Assembly: GCA_963729075.1 (NCBI GenBank)
Contig: CAVSMU010000019.1
Span: 97,209 to 161,208, forward strand
Source of the DNA: WHSW01 sp963729075
GTDB lineage: Bacteria > Actinomycetota > Thermoleophilia > Solirubrobacterales > 70-9
Direction: 5' to 3'
Length of the DNA: 64,000 nucleotides
How positions within the stretch are numbered: position 1 is the stretch's first letter; the number at the start of each line of letters is the position of its first letter. The notes beneath the pieces are model-generated. The model saw only the letters and a program-made list of their open reading frames with translations, was not told the origin of the DNA and ran no database searches. Positions 57,178 to 64,000 of the stretch are shown here, in pieces. Position numbers and translations under genes: made by a program.

Positions 57178-57218
57178 GGCGCACGAGGTCCCAGGACACG
57201 CCCGCAATATCCCGTGGG

Positions 57219-57231
57219 TAGGCTGCGGTAG
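57219..57231 (+). promoter_or_regulatory. Leaderless-type -10 box of the acyl-CoA dehydrogenase gene
   Basis: TAGGCT (57219-57224), 7 nt, GTG 57232. Confidence 0.5.
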
Positions 57232-58989
57232 GTGGAAGCGGCCACGACCTCCGAGGTCGAGGAGCGGCCCGAGCGCGAGGTCTCCTCGTTCGCGAAGTCG
57301 CTCTTCATGGGCGAGATCTGCGAGGAGCTCGTCTTCCCCTGGCCCCGGCCCGACCCGGACGAGCAGCAACGGATCAGGGAGCTGAACGCCGCCGCCCGCG
57401 AGATCGGCGGGCGCATGGATCCCCGCGAGGTCGAGGAGAAGCGCTGGATCGGCGATCGGACGATCCGCGAGCTCGGCGACGCCGGCCTCTGCGGCCTCTA
57501 CGTTGACGAGCGCTACGGCGGGCAGGGGCTCTCCCAGACGGGCTACGCGCGCGTGTTCGAGACCTTCGCCCAGATCGACGCGACGCTCTCGATCGTGCTC
57601 GGCGTCCACCAATCGATCGGCTTCAAGGGGATCGCGATGTTCGGCACCGACGAGCAGAAGGAACGCTTCCTCCCCGACCTCGCGCGAGGGCGCAAGCTCG
57701 CCGGCTTTGCGCTCACCGAGCCCGAGGCGGGCTCGGACGCCTACGAGATCAAGTCGCGGGCGGTCCAGCAGCCGGACGGCTCATGGGTGCTCAACGGCGA
57801 GAAGCGCTACATCGGCAACGGCTCCAAGGGCGACGTGTTCACCGCCTTCGCGCGCTGCGAGGTCGACGGCAAGGACCGTCACATCGCGCTGATCCTCGAG
57901 CGGGGCATGAAGGGCTTCGAGGTCGGCGAGCGCTACGACACCATGGGCCTGCGCGGCAACGACCTGCGCCGGCTCTACTTCAACGACGTCAAGGTGCCGG
58001 CGGAGAACGTGCTCGGCGAGCCCGGCGAGGGCTTCCGGATCGCGATGCAGGTGCTCAACAACGGGCGCATCGGGCTCGGTACCGGCTCGGTCGGCGCGAC
58101 CAAGCGACTGCTCGACCTGGCGATCGACCACGTCAAGGAGCGCCGCCAGTTCGACCGGCCGCTCGCCGAGTTCGAGCTGGTCGAGGAGAAGATCGCCTGG
58201 ATGGTCTCGTACCTGTTTGGGCTCGAGTCGATGTGCTATTTGACCTGCGGGCTGGTCGACGCCGGGGTCGAGGATTACTCGCTCGAGTCGGCGATCTGCA
58301 AGGTGTCCGGAACCGAGTTCCTCTGGTATGCCGCCAACCGCGCGATGCAGCTGAAGGGCGGCGCCGGCTACATGCGCGACGAGCCCTACGAGAAGATCCT
58401 GCGCGACATCCGCATCTTCCCCATCTTCGAGGGGGCCAACGACGTCATGCGCGCCTTCATCGCGCTCTCGGGGATCAAGCCGGTGGGCGAGAAGCTGAGC
58501 GAGGTGGGCGACCTGCGCCTCGGCGACCCCATCCGCACGATCGGCGTGCTCGTCGACTACGTCTCGGACCGGATCGCGCGCCAGGTCTCGCCCGAGAAGA
58601 TCTCGATGGCCCACCCCGACCTCTCCGACCACGCCGACTCGGTCTCCGACCAGGTCTCGGGGCTGCGCGACGCGACCGAGAAGCTGCTGCGCACCCACCG
58701 GCGGGAGATCATCGAGCGCCAGTTCCAGCAGCGCCGGCTCTGCGACGTCGTCTCGGACATCTACGCCCAGATCGCGGTGCTCTCGCGCGTGACCCAGATC
58801 TTCGAGGAGCATGGCGTCGAACCCTCGGGCCAGGAGCGCTACATCGCCGACACCTTCTGCACCCGCGCCGCGACCCGGGTGCGCTGGACGCTGGACACGA
58901 TCGACGACAACGACGACGAACGGATGTCGGCGATCGCGAAGCTCGCCTACAAGCGCGGGGAGTACGGCTACGCGCTGTTCGAGGACTAG
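57232..58989 (+). CDS. Acyl-CoA dehydrogenase, VLCAD/ACAD9-like long form
   Basis: 585 aa. FAKSLFMGEICEELVFPWPR starts the long N-terminus. AGFALTEPEAGSDAYEIKSR and VLNGEKRYIGNGSKGDVFTA bind FAD and substrate. RIGLGTGSVGATKRLLDLAI leads into the helical C-domain, and IFPIFEGANDVMRAFIALSG holds the catalytic Glu. The extra C-terminal ~170 residues (RRLCDVVSDIYAQIAVLSRV) make it a two-part, VLCAD-like enzyme for long-chain acyl-CoA. With the SDR, crotonase and thiolase in this window it fits fatty-acid oxidation, though these genes are not one operon. Confidence 0.94.
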   Translation: MEAATTSEVEERPEREVSSFAKSLFMGEICEELVFPWPRPDPDEQQRIRELNAAAREIGGRMDPREVEEKRWIGDRTIRELGDAGLCGLYVDERYGGQGLSQTGYARVFETFAQIDATLSIVLGVHQSIGFKGIAMFGTDEQKERFLPDLARGRKLAGFALTEPEAGSDAYEIKSRAVQQPDGSWVLNGEKRYIGNGSKGDVFTAFARCEVDGKDRHIALILERGMKGFEVGERYDTMGLRGNDLRRLYFNDVKVPAENVLGEPGEGFRIAMQVLNNGRIGLGTGSVGATKRLLDLAIDHVKERRQFDRPLAEFELVEEKIAWMVSYLFGLESMCYLTCGLVDAGVEDYSLESAICKVSGTEFLWYAANRAMQLKGGAGYMRDEPYEKILRDIRIFPIFEGANDVMRAFIALSGIKPVGEKLSEVGDLRLGDPIRTIGVLVDYVSDRIARQVSPEKISMAHPDLSDHADSVSDQVSGLRDATEKLLRTHRREIIERQFQQRRLCDVVSDIYAQIAVLSRVTQIFEEHGVEPSGQERYIADTFCTRAATRVRWTLDTIDDNDDERMSAIAKLAYKRGEYGYALFED

Positions 58990-59034
58990 GGCCCGCGCGA
59001 CGCCGACTAGGCGCGCCCCGGCGACCGCCGCTCA

Positions 59035-59078
59035 TTGAAGGATGTGGGTCCCTACAGGGGCCCAAAGGCTTCAACGAA
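59035..59078. terminator. Strong hairpin after the acyl-CoA dehydrogenase gene
   Basis: The outer arms TTGAAG and CTTCAA enclose TGGGTCCC-TACA-GGGGCCCA, an 8-bp stem with one G-T pair and a 4-nt loop. It starts about 45 nt past the stop. Confidence 0.6.
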
Positions 59079-59175
59079 CCCGTCGCGGCGTGGTGGGGTT
59101 GTCAGGTAGGGGCGGGATCTCCGGCCATCGGGACCGCGGCGCCGCAAGTGCCGCGTTCGCGGATTCCCACTGCCA

Positions 59176-59222
59176 CGATTGCGGGATTGACCGTGCATAG
59201 GCCTGTCAATTCCGCGATCACG
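59176..59222. repeat. 15-bp stem with wobble pairs
   Basis: GATTGCGGGATTGAC pairs with GTCAATTCCGCGATC over 15 positions around a 13-nt loop, with two G-T pairs. The flanks carry related sequence (CCGCAACGAGTGCGGGG) and resemble the arms of the 38.2-kb terminators. Confidence 0.5.
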
Positions 59223-59345
59223 ATGCCAGCCGCAACGAGTGCGGGGTTTGCGGACCCGCGGACCGCCGGCGCTTGCGCAACACCGGCCAGGCCGCCACCC
59301 GCCTCCCCTACTTGACTCGTCCTGGGCTGGCCACCGTCGGGTCCC

Positions 59346-59945
59346 TCACGCCGGCGGGGCGCGCCCGTAGCGCTCGCGCAGCGCCTGCCAGGCGCGGCGG
59401 GCTGCCTTCCAGAGGACGATCGCCAGGCCGATGCCGACGATCAGCAGGAGCAGCGCGATCACCGCCGCGAGCTCGGGCTGCTGCAGCGCGAGAGCGGTGA
59501 CCACGGCGACGGCGAAGTCCTCGCCGATGCTGGCGACGATGTTCGTGAACGGCTCGGGCGACGCGTTGAGCCCGAGCCGAACGCTCGCCTTGACGGCGTG
59601 GCTGGCCAGCGCCAGCGCCCCGGTGCCCCCTGCGGCGACGGCCTGGTCGACGCTCGACGCGCCGTCGGCGCCCGCGAACTCGTAGCCGACCCAACCGCCG
59701 ATCACCGGCCGGACGAAGGTCTGGCCGACGTCCCAGGCGCTGTCGAAGAGCGGCACCTTGTCGGCGACGAACTCGACCACGTACATGATCCCGGCGAAGA
59801 CGAGCACCGGGGTCTCCGTGAGCTGCTCGGGCACGGCCTCGCTACCGAGCCCGGCCCGGCCCATGAGGCCGAGCACGAGGACGGTCGCCCAGGCGTTGAC
59901 CCCCGAGGCCCAGCCACTGGAGATCAGGGTCGGGAGCAGATCCAT
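59346..59945 (-). CDS. DUF4126 membrane protein
   Basis: 199 aa. MDLLPTLISSGWASGVNAWA, then TVLVLGLMGRAGLGSEAVPE, then LVFAGIMYVVEFVADKVPLF, then DSAWDVGQTFVRPVIGGWVG and ALALASHAVKASVRLGLNAS, then PEPFTNIVASIGEDFAVAVV match the DUF4126 family. About five helices. The role is unknown. ATG 59945 lies 6 nt after TAGGGT. Confidence 0.88.
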   Translation of the reverse strand: MDLLPTLISSGWASGVNAWATVLVLGLMGRAGLGSEAVPEQLTETPVLVFAGIMYVVEFVADKVPLFDSAWDVGQTFVRPVIGGWVGYEFAGADGASSVDQAVAAGGTGALALASHAVKASVRLGLNASPEPFTNIVASIGEDFAVAVVTALALQQPELAAVIALLLLIVGIGLAIVLWKAARRAWQALRERYGRAPPA

Positions 59946-59957
59946 TGGCGGACCCTA
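59946..59957 (-). promoter_or_regulatory. Leaderless-type -10 box of the DUF4126 gene
   Basis: TAGGGT (59957-59952 on the minus strand), 6 nt, ATG 59945. Confidence 0.5.
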
Positions 59958-60020
59958 TGCCGCGGCAGCCGAGCGTCGACTCGCTTGCCCCGGCGGCAAG
60001 TCAGTCGATTCTCGATGGGG

Positions 60021-61181
60021 TCAGTTCAAGCGTTCGACGATCATCGCCTCGCCCTGGCCGCCGGCCACGCACATCGTCTCGAGGCCGACCGAGTGGTCGT
60101 CGGTCTCCATCGCGTTCAGCAGCGTGGTCATGATCCGGGCGCCGGTCATCCCGAACGGGTGGCCGAGAGCGATCGCGCCACCGTGCGTGTTCAGCTTGTC
60201 GAGCGGAATGTCGCACTGGTCCATGATCGGGATCACCTGCGCGGCGAAGGCCTCATTGAGCTCGACGACGTCGATGTCGGACATCGACATCCCGGTGCGC
60301 TCGAGCACCTTCTTGATCGCGCCGATCGGGGCGACGCCCATGTACTCGGGCTCGTTGCCCCAGGTCGCGGCGCTGACGATCCGCGCCTTCGGCTCCAGGC
60401 CGAGCTCCTTCGCGCGCGTGTCCGACATCACCAGCACCGCGGCTGCGCCGTCGTTGAGCGGGCAGGAGTTGCCGGCGGTGACGCCGCCGCCGCCGAACGC
60501 CTCCTCGAGCTGGGACAGCTTCTCCAGCGTCGAGCTCGGTCGCGGGCCGTCGTCCTTGGCGACCTCGTTGCCGTCCTGGTCGGCGACCGGCACGATCTCG
60601 CGGTCGAAGAACCCGGTCTCCTGTGAGGCCACGGCGAGCTCCTGCGAGCGCTGCGCGTACTTGTCCATGTCCGGGCGGCTGACCTCGTACTTCTTCGCGA
60701 CGTTGACCGCGGTCAAGCCCATCTCGATGTAGGCGTTCGGCTGGCCGTCGCCGCCCTGCAGCTTCGGGTTCTGGTCGGCGGCGCCGGCGGGCTCGGTGCG
60801 CTCGTTGTAGCGGCTGACCCACTCGACCCCCGCCGCTACGTAGGCGTCGCCCTCCCCGGCCTTCACCGCGTTCGCGGCGTGGCGGATCGCGTCGAGGCTC
60901 GAGGCGCAATAGCGCGAGAACGTCACCCCGGTGACCGTCTGCGGGAGCCGCTCGGAAAGCAGCGCGATGATCCGGGCGATGTTGAACGCCTGCAGGCCCT
61001 GGGGCATTCCGCAGCCGCAGAAGACGTCCTCGATCGTCTCCGGCGCTAGGTCGGGATTGCGCTCGAGCAGCCGATCGACCACGTAGGTTGCGGTCTCGTC
61101 CGGGCGCAGCTGGGCGAGTGACCCCTTGAACGCGCGCCCGATCGGGCTGCGGGCGGCATCGACGATTACGGCTTCGGGCAT
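60021..61181 (-). CDS. Acetyl-CoA acetyltransferase / thiolase
   Basis: 386 aa. EAVIVDAARSPIGRAFKGSL is the thiolase start. VTFSRYCASSLDAIRHAANA holds the acyl-accepting Cys. VVELNEAFAAQVIPIMDQCD, then LNTHGGAIALGHPFGMTGAR (catalytic His) and ETMCVAGGQGEAMIVERLN (second Cys) complete the site. It splits 3-ketoacyl-CoA or condenses acetyl-CoA. It could serve the last step of the oxidation done by the acyl-CoA dehydrogenase 1 kb away. The start follows GGAG 13 nt upstream. Confidence 0.95.
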   Translation of the reverse strand: MPEAVIVDAARSPIGRAFKGSLAQLRPDETATYVVDRLLERNPDLAPETIEDVFCGCGMPQGLQAFNIARIIALLSERLPQTVTGVTFSRYCASSLDAIRHAANAVKAGEGDAYVAAGVEWVSRYNERTEPAGAADQNPKLQGGDGQPNAYIEMGLTAVNVAKKYEVSRPDMDKYAQRSQELAVASQETGFFDREIVPVADQDGNEVAKDDGPRPSSTLEKLSQLEEAFGGGGVTAGNSCPLNDGAAAVLVMSDTRAKELGLEPKARIVSAATWGNEPEYMGVAPIGAIKKVLERTGMSMSDIDVVELNEAFAAQVIPIMDQCDIPLDKLNTHGGAIALGHPFGMTGARIMTTLLNAMETDDHSVGLETMCVAGGQGEAMIVERLN

Positions 61182-61257
61182 CTTCGTTGGGGCTCCTTCG
61201 AGTCGGTGTGGACGCAGATGCTATTGACGCCGACTCCGGGCGGCGCCTCTCGCACCG

Positions 61258-61815
61258 CTACGAGGACGGCTCTCCGTCGGGCAGCCAGCCGTCGCGGCAC
61301 GCCGTCGGCTTGCGGGTCGGCAGGCCCGCGTAGGCCTCGGCGGCGTCGTTGGTCTCCCGCTCGACCCCCGCGCCGTGGCGCAGCGCGACCTCGTCGACGG
61401 GATAGCCGCCCCACCCCTCGTCCAGCTGGTGCTCGCGCGCGCCGACCGCGAGGACGGCGCAGGGCCCGTCGCCGGCGCCGACGATGATGTGCTTGGTCCG
61501 CACCGGGCAGTGGACGAAGTCCCACCGGCGCAGGGGGCGCTTCTCGCCCTCGACGATCAGGAGCGCCTCTCCGGAGAGCACGAGGAAGTCCTCCTGATCG
61601 GCCTCCCAGTGGTACATGCCCATGGGTTCGCCCGGCGCGAGCACGAAGAGGCTCACTCCGACCTGCGGGAACTCCGTATCGCCCTCGAAGGCCAGCCGGG
61701 CTCCCCGCCCCGCGGCGTGCCTCCAGCTCGCCTCCCGGGCGTTGACGACGAACCACCCCTGCCCGGCGGGTACGAGCCCACCGTCGGCGCGTTCGAGCCG
61801 GGCCTCGGGAACCAT
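61258..61815 (-). CDS. Cupin-domain protein
   Basis: 185 aa. FVVNAREASWRHAAGRGARL, then VGVSLFVLAPGEPMGMYHWE, then ADQEDFLVLSGEALLIVEGE, then LRRWDFVHCPVRTKHIIVGA make a single cupin with HWE..E..H metal ligands. REHQLDEGWGGYPVDEVALR is a C-terminal extension found in related actinobacterial proteins. Function unknown. The start is only 29 nt from the divergent rhodanese start (GTG 61845). Confidence 0.87.
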   Translation of the reverse strand: MVPEARLERADGGLVPAGQGWFVVNAREASWRHAAGRGARLAFEGDTEFPQVGVSLFVLAPGEPMGMYHWEADQEDFLVLSGEALLIVEGEKRPLRRWDFVHCPVRTKHIIVGAGDGPCAVLAVGAREHQLDEGWGGYPVDEVALRHGAGVERETNDAAEAYAGLPTRKPTACRDGWLPDGEPSS

Positions 61816-61844
61816 CGCGAAGCGTGGATGGTATTGATGTGGCG

Positions 61845-62207
61845 GTGACCGACGAGGCCGCGGCCGAGACCGAGGTCGCCCCCGCGCGGGCGATCGAGCT
61901 GATCGATGCGGCGGGTGCCGTGCTGATCGACGTGCGCCGGCCGTACGAGTACGAGGGCGGCCGCCTGGCCGGGTCGCGCAACATCGAGATGAACGAGCTC
62001 AGCGCGGCGGCCGATTCGATCCCCCGCGACCGGCCGGTGCTGTTTTACTGCCGCAGCGGCAACCGCTCCGGCATGGCGGCGCAGGCCTTCCGCGAGGCCG
62101 GCTATGACGCGTACAACCTCGCCGGGGGAATCGAGGCGTGGGCGGCCGAGGGGCAACCGCTCGAGCCCGACGGGGGCGAGGTGCGCAAGCCGCGGCCGGC
62201 ATCGTAG
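61845..62207 (+). CDS. Rhodanese-domain protein
   Basis: 120 aa from GTG 61845, or 127 from ATG 61824. APARAIELIDAAGAVLIDVR, then RPYEYEGGRLAGSRNIEMNE, then VLFYCRSGNRSGMAAQAFRE with the active-site loop C-R-S-G-N-R. The loop Cys carries sulfur in sulfurtransferases. AYNLAGGIEAWAAEGQPLEP is the conserved end. A TATTGAT box ends 6 nt before GTG 61845. No thiosulfate- or Moco-related genes adjoin. Confidence 0.9.
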   Translation: MTDEAAAETEVAPARAIELIDAAGAVLIDVRRPYEYEGGRLAGSRNIEMNELSAAADSIPRDRPVLFYCRSGNRSGMAAQAFREAGYDAYNLAGGIEAWAAEGQPLEPDGGEVRKPRPAS

Positions 62208-62216
62208 GATCCGCGC
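62205..62216 (+). promoter_or_regulatory. Leaderless-type -10 box of the Pro-rich membrane protein gene
   Basis: TAGGAT (62205-62210), 6 nt, GTG 62217; the TAG is at the same time the rhodanese stop codon. Confidence 0.5.
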
Positions 62217-62858
62217 GTGGAGGCCTCGGGACGTAAGCCGACCCCGCCGCCGGGCGAACCGACACCGCCCGCCGGCCAGCCCAAGCCGCCCGCGGATCAG
62301 CCCACCCCGCCCGCGGGCCAGCAGACGTCCGCCGGCCACTCCAAGCCGCCCCCGGCCGGCAAGCCGCAGACCGGCGCCCAGCCGGCGCAGGGCGGCAAGC
62401 CCCCGACCGGCGGCCAGCCGGCCGTCCCCTATTCCCAGGCGCAGCGAATCGAGGAGATGCGGGGGTCGATCGCGCAGACCGACCGCAAGCTCGGCGTGCG
62501 CACCTACGCGCTCGGAGCCGGCGTGGTGCTGGCCCTCGCCGCCGGAATCGTCGGTGTGGTGCTCGCGCTCAGCGCCAAGGACGAGAGCGCGACCAAGGAC
62601 GAGGTGCGCGCGCTACGCGACCAGGTCGAGGCGGTCCAGCAGGAGGCCGCGGAGGCGGCCGAGGAGGACGTCGCGACACTCACCGAACAGCTCGACGCGC
62701 TCGAGGGCCGCGTGAACACGATCGCCGGCGGCCAGCGCACGACCGAGAGCGAGCTGTCGGTGGTCCAGGACGACATCGACGACCTGCGCAACCAGGTCTC
62801 GGGGCTCGAGCGCGCCGGCGCCGCCGGCGCCGCCGGCGGCGGGTCCGGCAACCCCTGA
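62217..62858 (+). CDS. Pro-rich, single-helix, coiled-coil membrane protein, function unknown
   Basis: 213 aa. Residues 1-~75 are repeats of the type P-P-A-G-Q-P-x-P-P-A (PTPPPGEPTPPAGQPKPPAD). Then AQRIEEMRGSIAQTDRKLGV, one membrane helix (YALGAGVVLALAAGIVGVVL), and an outer coiled coil of ~90 residues (KDEVRALRDQVEAVQQEAAE, then LDALEGRVNTIAGGQRTTES) ending in a Gly/Ala tail. It may connect the cell envelope to a cytosolic SH3/WW-like or Pro-binding partner. No family recognised. Confidence 0.8.
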   Translation: MEASGRKPTPPPGEPTPPAGQPKPPADQPTPPAGQQTSAGHSKPPPAGKPQTGAQPAQGGKPPTGGQPAVPYSQAQRIEEMRGSIAQTDRKLGVRTYALGAGVVLALAAGIVGVVLALSAKDESATKDEVRALRDQVEAVQQEAAEAAEEDVATLTEQLDALEGRVNTIAGGQRTTESELSVVQDDIDDLRNQVSGLERAGAAGAAGGGSGNP

Positions 62859-62874
62859 GTCCCGCGCTCAGGGG
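62852..62874. terminator. 8-bp palindrome holding two opposing stop codons
   Basis: CCCCTGAG (62852-62859), 7-nt loop, CTCAGGGG (62867-62874). TGA of the Pro-rich gene is in the left arm, and the TGA of the ion-channel gene is in the right arm. Confidence 0.55.
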
Positions 62875-63746
62875 CGCATCCGGCCACCCTTGGTCGGGCG
62901 CTTGATCGAGCGCGCCGGACCGGGCAGGTCACCCCCGCCCTCTGCCAGCTGGGCCTCGAGCCGATCGAGCGCGGTGCGGATCTCCTCGAGGCGCTCAGCG
63001 ACGGTGCCGTCGGCGGACGCGATCTCCTCCCCGCGGCGCCGGCGCTCCTCTTCGCGCTCGGCCTCGTGGACCTCCTCCATCGAGTTGATGATGATCGCGA
63101 GCAGGACGTTGATCACCAGGAACGAGGCGAGCAGGACGTAGGAGACGAAGAAGATCCACGACGCCGGGTGGATCTCCTGGCCGCGCTCGAGGTACTCGGG
63201 CCAGTTCTCGAGCGTGAGGATTTGGAACAGGCTGAGCAGCGATTCGCCGATGTTGCCCCACTGCTCCGGATCCTGCTCGTGGAACAGGATCCAGCCCACC
63301 ATCCCGTAGATGTACATGAGCAGCACCGTGAGTAGGACGAGGCTCCTGATCGGCGGCAGCGAGCGCGCCATCGCCCGGAGGAGGATTCGGAGGTCGGGCA
63401 TCACGCTGACCAGGCGCACCACCCGAAGCAGGCGCGCCAAGCGCAGCAGGGTGATGTTGTCGCGCAGCCCCGGCAGGAACGCGAGCGCGATTACGACGAA
63501 GTCGAAGACGTTCCAGCCCTCCTTGAAGAAGTCCTGTGGGCGGCGGCCGAACGCGGTGATCCGGATCGCCAGCTCGACCACGAAGATGCCGAGGAAGACC
63601 TCGTCGAGAACGTTGAGCGCCGACTCGGCCTCGGGGCTGAAGTCGTAGGTGCCGAGCCCGAGCGTGATCGCGTTGAGCACGATCACGCCGAAGATGAAGG
63701 CCTGGAACCTCGGCGAGTCGGCGATACGGCGACAGGTCTCGGCCAT
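62868..63746 (-). CDS. Voltage-gated-type bacterial sodium channel (BacNav-like)
   Basis: 292 aa from ATG 63746 (MAETCRRIADSPRFQAFIFG); the frame to 63800 adds no family sequence. Six helices: FQAFIFGVIVLNAITLGLGT (S1), VFLGIFVVELAIRITAFGRR (S2), NVFDFVVIALAFLPGLRDNI (S3), and S4 LRLARLLRVVRLVSVMPDLR with arginines every third residue. The pore is LFQILTLENWPEYLERGQEI, where TLENW takes the place of TLESW, the sodium-channel filter. S6 is VLLASFLVINVLLAIIINSM, followed by a long acidic/basic coiled coil (LEEIRTALDRLEAQLAEGG). Sodium selectivity is probable. Confidence 0.92.
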   Translation of the reverse strand: MAETCRRIADSPRFQAFIFGVIVLNAITLGLGTYDFSPEAESALNVLDEVFLGIFVVELAIRITAFGRRPQDFFKEGWNVFDFVVIALAFLPGLRDNITLLRLARLLRVVRLVSVMPDLRILLRAMARSLPPIRSLVLLTVLLMYIYGMVGWILFHEQDPEQWGNIGESLLSLFQILTLENWPEYLERGQEIHPASWIFFVSYVLLASFLVINVLLAIIINSMEEVHEAEREEERRRRGEEIASADGTVAERLEEIRTALDRLEAQLAEGGGDLPGPARSIKRPTKGGRMRP

Positions 63747-63870
63747 CGGGGGCGCATCCTGCCACCTCCGCGCTCGGGGCAGGTTTGTAGCAAACGCCAC
63801 GATCTCTGCGTGCGTGCGTCCGACGACTGCTCTACGGTCGCGCGAACGTCGCCCTGAAAGGAGAGGCTCG

Positions 63871-64000
63871 ATGCCCGAGGGTTACTGCGTGAAGGAACGT
63901 AAGAAGGTCGAGATCAAGGACCCGCAGCAGGTCACGATGAAGAACGGCCGGCCGGCGATCCAGGGCACGTGCCCGGATTGCGGCACGAAGATCTTCAAGA
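63871..64000 (+). CDS. DUF5679 small zinc-ribbon-like protein, 5' part
   Basis: 43 codons before the window ends. GGAG lies 9 nt before ATG 63871. MPEGYCVKERKKVEIKDPQQ, then VTMKNGRPAIQGTCPDCGTK matches DUF5679. Members usually have C-x-x-C twice (YCVKC and CPxCG). Here the first pair reads C-V-K-E, so one zinc ligand is missing. Function unknown; possibly a nucleic-acid-binding ribbon. Confidence 0.82.
   Translation, partial: MPEGYCVKERKKVEIKDPQQVTMKNGRPAIQGTCPDCGTKIFK

Larger units (their letters stand above)
58990..59345. other. 356-nt non-coding gap with structured inverted repeats
   Basis: Between convergent acyl-CoA dehydrogenase and DUF4126 genes. Two structures are clear: the hairpin at 59035-59078 and the long stem at about 59176-59222. 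Further GC-rich repeats of the type [AC]ACGA[TG]TGCGGG[AG]TT recur (near 59175 and 59237). No ORF is convincing on either strand. Confidence 0.6.

Overview
The window is about 64 kb of very GC-rich actinobacterial chromosome, most likely from the class Thermoleophilia (Solirubrobacterales or Gaiellales grade). Support for this: F420-type enzymes (two luciferase-like LLM oxidoreductases and a Ddn-like reductase), a CtpE-type P-ATPase, tandem ArsA-like ATPases as in actinobacteria, ergothioneine genes, a WS/DGAT acyltransferase, split LigD NHEJ enzymes, and a cluster of NTF2/SnoaL-like proteins ending in ALEAAGLSE, a tail familiar from Thermoleophilia. I saw no tRNA, rRNA, CRISPR array, prophage or intact insertion sequence.

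Layout. 0-8 kb: edge of a CcdA-like membrane gene, an amine oxidase remnant, a Lon-N-domain protein, gamma-glutamyltransferase, then ftsZ and parA (both with long acidic, proline-rich N-terminal extensions), divergent from two ArsA/Get3-like ATPases. 8-16 kb: a 631-aa protein of unknown function, an HxlR regulator, two secreted sulfatases and the primary sigma factor. 15-24.5 kb: YihY membrane protein, glpX, an LLM oxidoreductase, an NAD epimerase, a methyltransferase, egtB-egtD and an SDR.

24.5-31 kb is an accessory island. Two 202-bp direct repeats (about 98% identical, 25005-25206 and 30009-30210) bracket it. It holds five NTF2-like genes in two arrays, a secreted protein with a 17-residue repeat, small hypothetical genes and several broken gene fragments. 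The right-hand repeat is the 3' end of an intact pilin-like/Vps62-like gene and the left-hand one is an orphan copy of that end. This looks like integration into, or duplication of, a gene end. It is the strongest candidate here for an undescribed mobile or cassette-type system.

31-64 kb is mostly core metabolism: a large LuxR-type ATPase regulator, the three-gene pntAB transhydrogenase, a TauE-type exporter, a second LLM enzyme, WS/DGAT, an osmoprotectant ABC importer, a CtpE-like P-ATPase overlapping pyruvate kinase, a cupin, VanZ, a crotonase, LigD polymerase and LigD ligase as separate genes, an LhgO-like oxidase, a SIS isomerase, acyl-CoA dehydrogenase, DUF4126, thiolase, rhodanese, a BacNav-like ion channel and a partial DUF5679 gene.

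Two sequence-level themes recur. Many genes start 6-7 nt after a TANNNT-like -10 box, which implies widespread leaderless mRNAs. With that rule the missing N-termini of four genes point to unusual start codons (ATC for arsA1 and egtB, CTG for pntA and VanZ). Convergent gene pairs are often separated by palindromes, some carrying both opposing stop codons in their arms.
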